The notes: generated by a model not told the origin, from the sequence alone. A stretch of DNA of 5,735 nt from DASXMX01 sp036794395 (GCA_036794395.1 DAIRGS010000410.1:1-5735); one strand, 5' to 3'; positions 1 through 5,572 are shown, counted from the stretch's first letter. A program made the numbers and translations.

Positions 1-1
1 C

Positions 2-553
2 AGCGGAGCGGCAGCTGCGGCACTGGCCCCGGCGACAACGCCCAGCGCTTCGCCGGCCGGCAGCGGGAGCAGCAGCTCGTCAAGCGCATCCAACTCCTCC
101 GCCACTACCTCGGCCGGCGTGGTCGCGGTTGTGGCTGCACCGGTTGTGATTGCACCGGCAGCAGCTACATCGACTGTCACGCCAACCCCAGTTACGACGA
201 CGGCCCCGGTGACGGCGACGATCGTTGTGACCACTCCGACGATTGTGGCTACTCCGGTGGTGAACGTGCCGACAACGAGCAGTTTAAAGCCGACGGTGAC
301 TACTGCATTAACTAATGCAACTCCATCAAATGCAGCCACATCAATAAATGGTGCGATGATCTCTTCGATCCCGATTACCTCGGCTGCCCCCGTAACGCCA
401 CTGGCCACGGCGAAGTTGGACGGATCGAACACCGATACGGAAAATGATGTAACTGCGCCGAAGGGCAAGAAGCATGTTGCAAAGTCGGTTGCTGCTGCCA
501 AGCCCAAGGCCGCGAAGGGGAAAAAAGAGAGTCATCCGCCGCGCAAGCCCTGA
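2..553 (+). CDS. 3' end of a low-complexity Ala/Thr/Pro/Ser-rich protein with a Lys-rich tail (partial)
   Basis: The frame is open from the left edge of the window to the TGA at 551-553, giving 183 codons with the true start outside the window. I do not recognise a family. The visible part is almost entirely low complexity: a Ser/Ala/Gly stretch (about 2-115), then a Val/Thr/Pro/Ala region (about 116-400), a short acidic patch (DGSNTDTEND, about 420-450), and a basic tail rich in Lys, Ala and Pro (about 460-550). Such composition is typical of disordered linkers or wall-spanning regions, and the Lys/Ala/Pro tail resembles histone-H1-like or nucleic-acid-binding tails. No catalytic motif or membrane segment is visible. 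GTG at 119 could start a shorter protein, but the same composition continues upstream of it without a stop, so the longer partial gene is more likely. A patch around 285-360 is more AT-rich than its surroundings. Function unknown. Confidence 0.6.
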   Translation, partial: SGAAAAALAPATTPSASPAGSGSSSSSSASNSSATTSAGVVAVVAAPVVIAPAAATSTVTPTPVTTTAPVTATIVVTTPTIVATPVVNVPTTSSLKPTVTTALTNATPSNAATSINGAMISSIPITSAAPVTPLATAKLDGSNTDTENDVTAPKGKKHVAKSVAAAKPKAAKGKKESHPPRKP

Positions 554-625
554 CCCATTGACACCGATTCGAGTGATCGGCGCCTTAGACGCATAGCACC
601 CCGAATTTTTCCCCCGCCACCCTCT

Positions 626-650
626 CCGTTTGAAACTCCCGTTTGAAACG
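626..650 (+). promoter_or_regulatory. Tandem palindromic operator-like sites upstream of the TetR-family gene
   Basis: The 11-base sequence CCGTTTGAAAC occurs twice, at 626-636 and 639-649, with a period of 13 bases. Each copy contains GTTTGAAAC, a palindrome with a single central base. The second copy extends to CGTTTGAAACG (640-650) and overlaps the -35 hexamer of the predicted promoter. TetR-family repressors commonly bind palindromes over their own promoters, so autorepression is the natural inference. The binding protein itself cannot be read from the DNA. Confidence 0.5.
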
Positions 651-670
651 ATCGTTGGCGGCGCTATACT
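643..670 (+). promoter_or_regulatory. Sigma70-type promoter for the TetR-family gene
   Basis: The -35 hexamer TTGAAA (643-648) and the -10 hexamer TATACT (665-670) each match consensus at five of six positions and are 16 bases apart. Transcription would be expected to begin around 677, within a few bases of the ATG at 679, so the mRNA would be leaderless or nearly so. The -35 lies inside the second operator-like palindrome, so a bound repressor would block polymerase. Confidence 0.55.
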
Positions 671-678
671 CTGGGACG

Positions 679-1341
679 ATGGATCCGAATCAAAGCGAGA
701 CGAGACTGCGATTGTTGCAGGCGGCTGGGGAAGTTTTCGCGGAGCAGGGGTTTCGGAAAGCGACGATCCGCGACATTTGCAGCCGGGCGGGGGCGAATAT
801 TGCGGCGGTGAACTATCACTTTGGGGACAAGGAAAAATTGTATGCCTCGGTGCTTCAGCATTGGCTGGGCGAGGCGATGAAGAAGTATCCGCCTGACGGA
901 AATTTGCCGGCTGATGCGCCGGCGCGCGAGCGGCTTGGGGCGTTTGTCAGGTCGTGGTTGTTCCGCATGCTCGGGGAAGGGACGCCGGCCTGGCACGGAA
1001 AGCTGATGGCGCGTGAGATGAGCGAGCCTACCGCGGGGTTTGAGTTGCTCATGAGCGAATCGGTGCGGCCGATGGCGCAGCGCATGAACGGGTTGATGAA
1101 GGATCTATTGGGTGCAGACGCCGATGAGCGGATGGTACGAAACTGCGCACTGAGCGTTGCGGGGCAATGTTGTTTTTATCGCCATGCGCATGAAATGATT
1201 CGGAGGCTCTATCCGGATCATAAAAATACGCCCGATCAAATTGAACATCTTGCGGATCATGTAACGCGATTTTCTCTCGCGGCGATCGAAGCGTATCCGC
1301 GAGGTAAAAAGGACCGATCCGCTGTCCCGTCTATCCAATGA
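679..1341 (+). CDS. TetR-family transcriptional repressor with CecR/CerR-type C-terminal domain
   Basis: A 220-residue DNA-binding regulator. Residues about 8-55 form the TetR helix-turn-helix domain: an opening helix with AGEVFAEQGF, then ATIRDICSRAG and the signature AAVNYHFGDKEKLY (42-55). The N-x-x-A-V-N-Y-H-F form and the C-terminal half, with REMSEPTAGFELL and VAGQCCFYRHAHEMIRRLYP, fit the CecR/CerR (DUF1956) subgroup. In Escherichia coli, CecR regulates drug-export genes. The length is normal for the family. I chose the ATG at 679 because the start of the domain and the promoter fit it. A TTG at 643 would add 12 residues but lies in the -35 hexamer. There is no Shine-Dalgarno at the usual distance, which agrees with a leaderless start. 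The next gene, 90 bp downstream, encodes an outer-membrane efflux channel, a plausible target. The ligand is unknown. The TetR assignment is very secure, the subgroup fairly secure. Confidence 0.93.
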   Translation: MDPNQSETRLRLLQAAGEVFAEQGFRKATIRDICSRAGANIAAVNYHFGDKEKLYASVLQHWLGEAMKKYPPDGNLPADAPARERLGAFVRSWLFRMLGEGTPAWHGKLMAREMSEPTAGFELLMSESVRPMAQRMNGLMKDLLGADADERMVRNCALSVAGQCCFYRHAHEMIRRLYPDHKNTPDQIEHLADHVTRFSLAAIEAYPRGKKDRSAVPSIQ

Positions 1342-1372
1342 GCGCGCCTTATACGTTTACATTCTAAGCGGC

Positions 1373-1403
1373 TTGCCTTGCTGGACAGGGGCGGCCCTAT
1401 CAT
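1373..1403 (+). promoter_or_regulatory. Weak candidate promoter for the efflux channel gene
   Basis: TATCAT (1398-1403) matches the -10 consensus at five of six positions. A poor -35, TTGCCT (1373-1378), lies 19 bases upstream, longer than ideal. It would give a leader of roughly 20 bases containing the ribosome binding site at 1420. Readthrough from the TetR-family gene is an equally good explanation for expression, since no terminator is visible between the two genes. Confidence 0.2.
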
Positions 1404-1419
1404 TGCGAACTACATCTTG

Positions 1420-1425
1420 GGAAGG
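1420..1425 (+). promoter_or_regulatory. Ribosome binding site that fixes the start of the efflux channel gene
   Basis: GGAAGG lies six bases before the ATG at 1432. The frame is open upstream to a TTG at 1378, but only the ATG at 1432 has a proper Shine-Dalgarno and begins directly with a signal peptide. Confidence 0.7.
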
Positions 1426-1431
1426 AATCAC

Positions 1432-3066
1432 ATGAATCGAGTGGCTGGGTTGGCGGTGGCAGTGGCGGCGGGGTTGGAATTGGCAATGGGCGGTTGCACA
1501 GTGGGGCCGGATTATCACCGGCCGGACATGAAGTTGCCCGATCAGTTTGGCGCGACGACACAGCCCGTTGCGACGCGGCCGTCGACAACACAAGCGTCAG
1601 CCGGGCCGGCGGCAACGCAGCCGGTGGACCTGGCTCGATGGTGGAGCACGCTGGGGGATACCAAGCTTGTTGATCTCATTGAACGGGCGACTCGCGCGAA
1701 TCTGGATGTGAGGCTGGCCGAGGCGCGCGTGTGTGAAGCGCGGGCGTTGCTGGAATTCAATGACGCGGCACTATTCCCGATGGTCAACGGAAACGCGAGC
1801 TTTACGCGCAGCCAGGCGAGTAAGAATGCAATTGGTGTTGGCGTGGGCGGTGGAGGCGGCAGCGGCACCACGACTGGAACGGGTGGGACAGGGGGAACGG
1901 GAACAGGCACCGGTACGGGGACGGGCACGGGGACCGGAACTGGATCGAGCAGCGGTAGCGGCTCGACGTTTGGGTTTTCAGTGGGACGATCAAATCTTTA
2001 TCAGGCGGGGTTTGATGCCGGTTGGGAAATCGACGTGTTCGGCGGAACGCGACGTGCCATTGAGGCGGCCCGATACGGATACGAAGCGCAGGTCGAAGCT
2101 CGGCGAGCCGCTCTGGTGACACTGCTCTCTGAAGTAGCGCGAAATTACGTGGCGCTTCGCGGCGAGCAGCATGAGCTGGCGATCGTGCAGAATAACGTGG
2201 CGTCGCAGGTGGATACCCTGCGGCTCACACGCTCAAAGTTTGAGGCCGGAATTGCCACCGATCTGGACGTTGCCCGCCAGGAGGCGCAGGTCGCCAGCAC
2301 ACAATCTCAGATTCCGACGCTTCAGACAGTGATCCAGCAGGCGATCCATCGTTTGAGCGTATTGATGAATGAATCTCCGGCCGCCCTGGAAGAGGAATTG
2401 GCGTTGGCCGAGGACTTGCCTTCGGGTCCGGCTGTGGTGCCGGCAGGGTTGCCTTCCGACTTGGTCAGGCGCAGGCCGGACGTGCGACAGGCCGAGCGCC
2501 AATTGGCGCAGGCGACTGCGAACATTGGGGTGGCGGTTGCGGACTTGTTTCCGAAGTTCAATCTCACGGGAGCGTTGGGGCTTGAAAGTTTGTCGCTCAA
2601 GACGCTGGCGAGCAGCAAAAACATTTTCTGGTCTTTTGGACCATCACTGGATTGGAAGATTTTCAGCGCGGGGCAGGTGCAGGCGAATATCCGCGTTCAA
2701 AACGCCCGGCAGGAAGAGGCGCTGATTCAATATCGGCAGGCGGTGCTTGGGGCGATGTCGGATGTGGAGGATGCGCTGGTTGCTTACAATCAGGAGCAGG
2801 CTCGCCGGGAGGCGCTGAAGCGGGCAGTGGAATCGAACCGGAGGGCCACGGATTTGGCCAAGCAGCTTAACCAGGCAGGCGTCGTCGACTTTTTGAACGT
2901 TCTCACGGCTCAGCAGTCGCTTTACCTGTCGGAAGATCAGCTTGCCCAAAGCGAGCAGACGGTTTCAACCAACCTGATCGCGTTGTACAAGGCGCTGGGC
3001 GGCGGCTGGGAAGTAACCGACCCCATCGTCGCAGATGAGGGCGAGCAGGCGCGGAACTCGCGTTGA
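1432..3066 (+). CDS. NodT/OprM-type outer-membrane efflux lipoprotein
   Basis: A 544-residue outer-membrane factor: the trimeric channel through which tripartite pumps (RND, MFS or ABC type) export small molecules. The N-terminus is a signal peptide ending at Cys22 followed by TVGPDY, the usual NodT-family lipoprotein start. The lipobox (MGGC) and a Glu at position 16 of the hydrophobic segment are somewhat atypical. RWW (69-71) opens the first OEP repeat, with helix-forming LVDLIERATRANLDVRLAEARV after it. The second repeat begins around residue 340 with PSDLVRRRPDVRQAERQLAQ, and RRPD (347-350) is a family hallmark. Membrane strands are recognisable around LFPMVNGNASFTRS and LYQAGFDAGWEIDVFGG, and later around LFPKFNLTGALGLE. 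Between the first two strands lies a Gly/Thr/Ser insertion (residues 135-179), which makes the protein longer than the usual roughly 460-500 residues. The TetR-family gene upstream may control it. The pump and adaptor genes are not in this window, so the transported substrate cannot be inferred. Confidence 0.93.
   Translation: MNRVAGLAVAVAAGLELAMGGCTVGPDYHRPDMKLPDQFGATTQPVATRPSTTQASAGPAATQPVDLARWWSTLGDTKLVDLIERATRANLDVRLAEARVCEARALLEFNDAALFPMVNGNASFTRSQASKNAIGVGVGGGGGSGTTTGTGGTGGTGTGTGTGTGTGTGTGSSSGSGSTFGFSVGRSNLYQAGFDAGWEIDVFGGTRRAIEAARYGYEAQVEARRAALVTLLSEVARNYVALRGEQHELAIVQNNVASQVDTLRLTRSKFEAGIATDLDVARQEAQVASTQSQIPTLQTVIQQAIHRLSVLMNESPAALEEELALAEDLPSGPAVVPAGLPSDLVRRRPDVRQAERQLAQATANIGVAVADLFPKFNLTGALGLESLSLKTLASSKNIFWSFGPSLDWKIFSAGQVQANIRVQNARQEEALIQYRQAVLGAMSDVEDALVAYNQEQARREALKRAVESNRRATDLAKQLNQAGVVDFLNVLTAQQSLYLSEDQLAQSEQTVSTNLIALYKALGGGWEVTDPIVADEGEQARNSR
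1894..1944 (+). repeat. Hexanucleotide (GGNACN) repeat encoding a Gly-Thr tract
   Basis: Eight consecutive Gly-Thr codon pairs plus a final Gly form the core of the Gly/Thr/Ser insertion of the efflux channel (whole insertion 1834-1968). Third positions vary among all four bases, so the DNA repeat is imperfect. The unit is six bases, so gain or loss of units would keep the reading frame and only change loop length. By position between the first two predicted membrane strands, the tract should lie in an extracellular loop. Confidence 0.85.
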
Positions 3067-3114
3067 ACGAATTGGCGTGTCTGGATGCTTAATGCCATGG
3101 GGTGGCGGATCCAC

Positions 3115-3120
3115 GAAGGA
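3115..3120 (+). promoter_or_regulatory. Ribosome binding site that fixes the start of the LolA-like gene
   Basis: GAAGGA lies six bases before the ATG at 3127, which begins a signal peptide. An in-frame ATG at 3085 would put 14 polar residues before the signal and has no comparable site. Confidence 0.65.
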
Positions 3121-3126
3121 TTGTCC

Positions 3127-3891
3127 ATGCGAGTGATCGTGATTGGGGTACTGGCGGTTCTGGCGGGATGTTTGGTGGCGGGCCCGACTGCGCCGCCTGC
3201 CGGCGGGGCCGATGGTGCGATCGACCAGGTGCTTGGGCAACTCGATGAGGTGGGGAAGAATCTAAAAGAGTTTTCAGGGAAGGTGAAGTTGTCGGAGGAA
3301 GACAACGCCATGGGCGGCGAGGTGACACACGCAGGAACAGTGGCGTTTCAGAAAAAATCGGATGGGAGTGCGCGAATTCATGTCGTATTCGACCAGCGCA
3401 TTTCCAACGGCACGCGGTCTGCGGAAAAGACAGAGTACCTTCTGGATGGGCCGACGCTGTATGACAGGAATTACCGTGCGAAGAATGAAACCAAGCGGCA
3501 GGTCTTGAAGCCGGGCGAGAAGATGGATTTGTTCAAACTGGGCGAGGGTCCGTTCCCGTTGCCCATCGGACAGAACCCAGCCGAGGTGCATAAGTCGTTC
3601 GATGTAACCAAACCAGCACCGGCAAAGGATGATTTGCCGGGTGCGGCACATCTGCTTTTAGTGCCGAAGCCGGGGACGGAACTGGCAAGGAAGTTTCATT
3701 CGGTGGACGTGTACGTGGACCAGAAATCGCATATGCCGGTCAGGGTAATTACGGTTGATGCGAAGCAGACGAGGGTCAGCACGGCGGATTTAACGGATCT
3801 TGTGCTCAATCCGGCGGGCGGTTTGAAAGAGGGGGATTTTCAGTTGCCCAACATTGATAACCAGCCGGGCTGGCATCGGGCGGTGGAATAG
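3127..3891 (+). CDS. Exported LolA-like (outer-membrane lipoprotein carrier fold) protein
   Basis: A 254-residue exported protein. MRVIVIGVLAVLAGC forms a short signal. LAGC (12-15) is a textbook lipobox, but the hydrophobic stretch continues beyond Cys15 and ordinary signal-peptidase cleavage in the Ala/Pro-rich stretch near residue 28 is also possible. The mature part starts with an amphipathic helix (about 31-52, with IDQVLGQLDEVGKNL), followed by alternating beta strands: VAFQKKSDGSARIHVVFDQ, then EYLLDGPTLYDRNY (103-116), a GPFPLPIGQ segment (141-149), HLLLVPKPGTEL, VDVYVDQKSHMPVRVITVD and a final FQLPNI. This order, especially the dG-x-x-l-y-d strand and the PFPLPIG loop, resembles LolA/LolB-fold proteins that are numerous in planctomycetes. 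LolA carries lipoproteins across the periplasm, but most of these relatives have no proven role. The gene lies 60 bp after the channel gene and may share its transcript. Fold assignment is moderately sure; function is unknown. Confidence 0.75.
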   Translation: MRVIVIGVLAVLAGCLVAGPTAPPAGGADGAIDQVLGQLDEVGKNLKEFSGKVKLSEEDNAMGGEVTHAGTVAFQKKSDGSARIHVVFDQRISNGTRSAEKTEYLLDGPTLYDRNYRAKNETKRQVLKPGEKMDLFKLGEGPFPLPIGQNPAEVHKSFDVTKPAPAKDDLPGAAHLLLVPKPGTELARKFHSVDVYVDQKSHMPVRVITVDAKQTRVSTADLTDLVLNPAGGLKEGDFQLPNIDNQPGWHRAVE

Positions 3892-3972
3892 GGGCTGAAT
3901 CGGGAGTTGTCGATTTCGCGCCATATGCTTGTCCCGTTTTGAGTTTAGAGAGACTCGGGGGTTCAGGGCCGC

Positions 3973-3978
3973 TAGAAT
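3973..3978 (+). promoter_or_regulatory. -10-like element almost adjacent to the VWA gene start
   Basis: TAGAAT matches the -10 consensus at five of six positions and ends nine bases before the ATG at 3988. Initiation near 3985 would give an essentially leaderless mRNA. No convincing -35 is seen at the right spacing. The context CGCTAGAATC resembles GCGCTATACTC before the TetR-family gene. The bases between the hexamer and the ATG contain no Shine-Dalgarno. Confidence 0.4.
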
Positions 3979-3987
3979 CCCGCCTAC

Positions 3988-5154
3988 ATGAAGTATTTTT
4001 ACGGCGAGTTTGACGGGCAGGAATTTCCGACACAGGACAAGTTGTTTGGTTTCGATCAGGTGATGCAGTTCATCATGCAATATGGTGAGCAGGCATTGAA
4101 GGCGATCGAACAGATGATGCAGAATCCGAAGGATGATGCGCAATCGGATTTGCTCGAGCAGTTGATGAAGGACGGGATGCTGGACAAGGACGGGAAGGGG
4201 AAGCTGAGGTTGACGCCGCGTGCGATTACGAAGATGCAGCGGAAGGCGTTGATGGAGGTTTTCGCGAATATGCGGACGGGACAGCGGGATGGGCATGAGA
4301 AGGTGACGCCGGGGCTGGGCGGGGAGCGGATTGAAGGGACCAAGCAATATCAGTACGGGGATCCGGTCAGCGAGCTGGATTTGCATGCGACCATTCACAA
4401 CGCACTGACGCGGCACGGGCTGCCGCAGAAGCGGTCGGACGGGCGGAATCAGATTAAGTTCGATGAGCATGATTTTGAGCTGCATCTCCATGAAGGAACG
4501 ACGAGCTGCTCGACAGTGATTTTGCTGGACATGAGCGGCTCCATGATGCGGTATGGGCGGTTTTTGGCGGCCAAGAAGGTGGCAATGGCGATGCAGGCGC
4601 TGGTGCGGGGGAAGTTTCCGCAGGATTCGCTGGATTTTGTGGGGTTTTATTCGGGGGCGGCGCGGATTTCGGAGATTGCCGTGCCGTTGGCGATGCCTAA
4701 GCCGGTGACGGTTTATGATTACCAGGTGAAGATGAAGGTGCCGATCGACCAGATTGATAAGGCGCCTCAGCACTTCACGAATTTGCACATGGGCCTGCAA
4801 ATGGCCCGGCGGATTTTGCGGAAGCGGCAGAGCGAGAACAAACAGATTTTCATTATTACCGATGGGCAGCCGACCGCGCATGTCGAGGGCGATTTTGTGC
4901 ATTTGCTGTATCCGCCGGATCAGCGAAGCACGGTGGCCACGCTGAAGGAGGCAGTGGCGGCGGTGCGGGAAGGCTGCCGGATCAGCACGTTCGCGTTGAT
5001 CGAAGATTACTACGGGATGGACTGGGTGGGGTTTGTCGATCAACTTGCACGGCTAACCAAGGGCGTGGCATTTTATACCTCCAGTGGGGAGTTGGCTTCG
5101 TGCATCATGGAGAGTTATTTGAGTGGGCGGAAGAAGAAGGCTTACATCGCTTGA
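3988..5154 (+). CDS. von Willebrand factor A (VWA) domain protein with intact MIDAS
   Basis: A 388-residue, apparently cytoplasmic protein with no signal peptide or membrane segment. The N-terminal third (1 to about 100) is mostly helical and Met/Gln/Lys-rich. A linker with GGERIEGTKQYQYGDP (about 111-126) leads to the VWA domain (about 165-380). The metal-ion-dependent adhesion site is complete: DMSGSM (D181, S183, S185), the Thr of TNLHMGL (T264) and the Asp of ITDGQPTAH (D292). Segments such as LTPRAITKMQRKALMEVF, GDPVSELDL and LHEGTTSCSTVILLDMSGSM are typical of bacterial VWA proteins related to the Mg-chelatase D subunit. Their genes commonly neighbour AAA+ ATPase genes (MoxR or ChlI-like), the two acting as an ATPase-adaptor pair in metal insertion or protein remodelling. 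No such ATPase is encoded here. The ATG at 3988 is preceded by a -10-like hexamer and no ribosome binding site. The domain call is very sure; the cellular target is unknown. Confidence 0.92.
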   Translation: MKYFYGEFDGQEFPTQDKLFGFDQVMQFIMQYGEQALKAIEQMMQNPKDDAQSDLLEQLMKDGMLDKDGKGKLRLTPRAITKMQRKALMEVFANMRTGQRDGHEKVTPGLGGERIEGTKQYQYGDPVSELDLHATIHNALTRHGLPQKRSDGRNQIKFDEHDFELHLHEGTTSCSTVILLDMSGSMMRYGRFLAAKKVAMAMQALVRGKFPQDSLDFVGFYSGAARISEIAVPLAMPKPVTVYDYQVKMKVPIDQIDKAPQHFTNLHMGLQMARRILRKRQSENKQIFIITDGQPTAHVEGDFVHLLYPPDQRSTVATLKEAVAAVREGCRISTFALIEDYYGMDWVGFVDQLARLTKGVAFYTSSGELASCIMESYLSGRKKKAYIA

Positions 5155-5448
5155 GCGGATTCTATGGGTGGGGGCCGCGGTGGCTGGTGCGCGTGAAACG
5201 TGATGGGTGAACCGTGGAACGATGAGCGCAGTGGGTTCAGTTCCGAGGATTGGCGGGAATTATCCTAAGATGCTGTTCGATATCTGATTTGAGCGACCGA
5301 CCGAATGGCCGACGGTGCAACTATCGCGATGCGCGCGGGAGCATGGTTAGTGAAGCAAAGCGCAGAACGAATGGCGGCGGAGCGCTGGAGCAACGCCTTG
5401 GCGCCCGGCCACGACACGTTGTGATCATTATGACGAGAAAGCGCATTC
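5155..5448. other. Intergenic region with no convincing gene
   Basis: About 294 bases between the VWA gene and the palindromic element. Short open frames occur on the + strand (for example one from TTG at 5250, or ATG at 5343, to 5480), but they lack a ribosome binding site and recognisable protein features and run into the palindromic element. A -10-like TAAGAT (5266-5271) has only a poor -35 (TTCCGA, 5241-5246, spacing 19). No tRNA, terminator with a T run, or CRISPR-like repeat was seen. Confidence 0.5.
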
Positions 5449-5478
5449 TAGAGCACTTTTCACGTTGGTTGATCGCTT

Positions 5479-5522
5479 AATAGCCGTGGACGGAAGCCCC
5501 GGGGCTTCCGCCCACGGCTATT
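5479..5522. repeat. Long near-perfect hairpin at the core of the palindromic element
   Basis: Two 22-base arms meet at 5500/5501 and pair throughout except for one A-C mismatch (5490 with 5511). The centre is CCCCGGGG, so RNA would form a very stable stem with a minimal loop and DNA could extrude a cruciform. No T run follows on either strand, so it is not a classical intrinsic terminator, although it could slow polymerase beyond the VWA gene. Confidence 0.85.
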
Positions 5523-5532
5523 CACGGCTATT
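5513..5532 (+). repeat. Tandem direct repeat of CACGGCTATT on the right arm
   Basis: Two exact 10-base copies (5513-5522 and 5523-5532) lie side by side. Both are complementary to the left arm: the first gives the compact 22-base hairpin, the second pairs over 12 perfect bases with 5477-5488. The duplication therefore offers two alternative registers for the stem. Confidence 0.9.
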
Positions 5533-5572
5533 AAAGATACGATCCGGCTACACCAACTTGGAAACTGCTCTA

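Larger units (their letters stand above)
5449..5572. mobile_element. 124-bp imperfect inverted-repeat element with TA ends, MITE-like
   Basis: The left end GAGCACTTTTCACGTTGGT (5451-5469) and the reverse complement of the right end (5552-5570) agree at 16 of 19 positions. Both ends are bounded by TA (5449-5450 and 5571-5572), as expected for insertions made by IS630/Tc1-mariner-type transposases, which duplicate a TA target. Inside, TTAATAGCCGTG (5477-5488) pairs perfectly with 5523-5534, and the centre is a long GC-rich palindrome. There is no room for a transposase, so it would be non-autonomous and moved in trans. The inverted repeat is directly visible. The mobile nature is inferred from its form and needs copies elsewhere in the genome. 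It could instead be a structured RNA or a transcription barrier. Confidence 0.55.

Noticed and set aside
304..319. Inverted repeat TGCATTA-AC-TAATGCA inside the first gene
   Set aside because: A seven-base inverted repeat with a short loop is expected by chance in a window this size, and it lies within coding sequence.
558..563. Perfect TTGACA just after the first gene
   Set aside because: No acceptable -10 lies 16-18 bases downstream. The nearest TTAGAC is 21 bases away.
564..610. Possible terminator after the first gene: CCGAT/ATCGG stem and a T run at 606-610
   Set aside because: The stem is only five pairs with a seven-base loop and the T run is 25 bases away, so they do not form an intrinsic terminator.
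643..678. Longer TetR-family protein starting at TTG 643
   Set aside because: It would place the start codon in the -35 hexamer and palindrome. The ATG at 679 suits the family length and the promoter.
1378..1431. Longer efflux channel starting at TTG 1378
   Set aside because: The 18 extra residues would precede the signal peptide, while ATG 1432 has GGAAGG six bases upstream.
3085..3126. Longer LolA-like protein starting at ATG 3085
   Set aside because: It would add polar residues before the signal peptide and lacks a Shine-Dalgarno. ATG 3127 has GAAGGA at ideal spacing.
3933..3959. Possible hairpin CCC...GAGT/ACTC...GGG between the LolA-like and VWA genes
   Set aside because: The stem is short with a four- to five-base bulge and no T run, so it is too weak to call a terminator.
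3790..5043. A 417-codon open frame on the - strand, antisense to the VWA gene
   Set aside because: Its product is an implausible mix of His, Arg, Pro and Leu, as expected from the complement of a GC-rich gene. The + strand frame has clear VWA motifs.
5250..5480. A 76-codon + strand frame between the VWA gene and the palindromic element
   Set aside because: No start signal or protein motif, and it ends inside the repeat element.
5479..5522. Intrinsic terminator for the VWA gene
   Set aside because: The stem is strong but lies about 325 bases downstream of the stop codon and no T run follows on either strand. It is better explained as the core of the repeat element.
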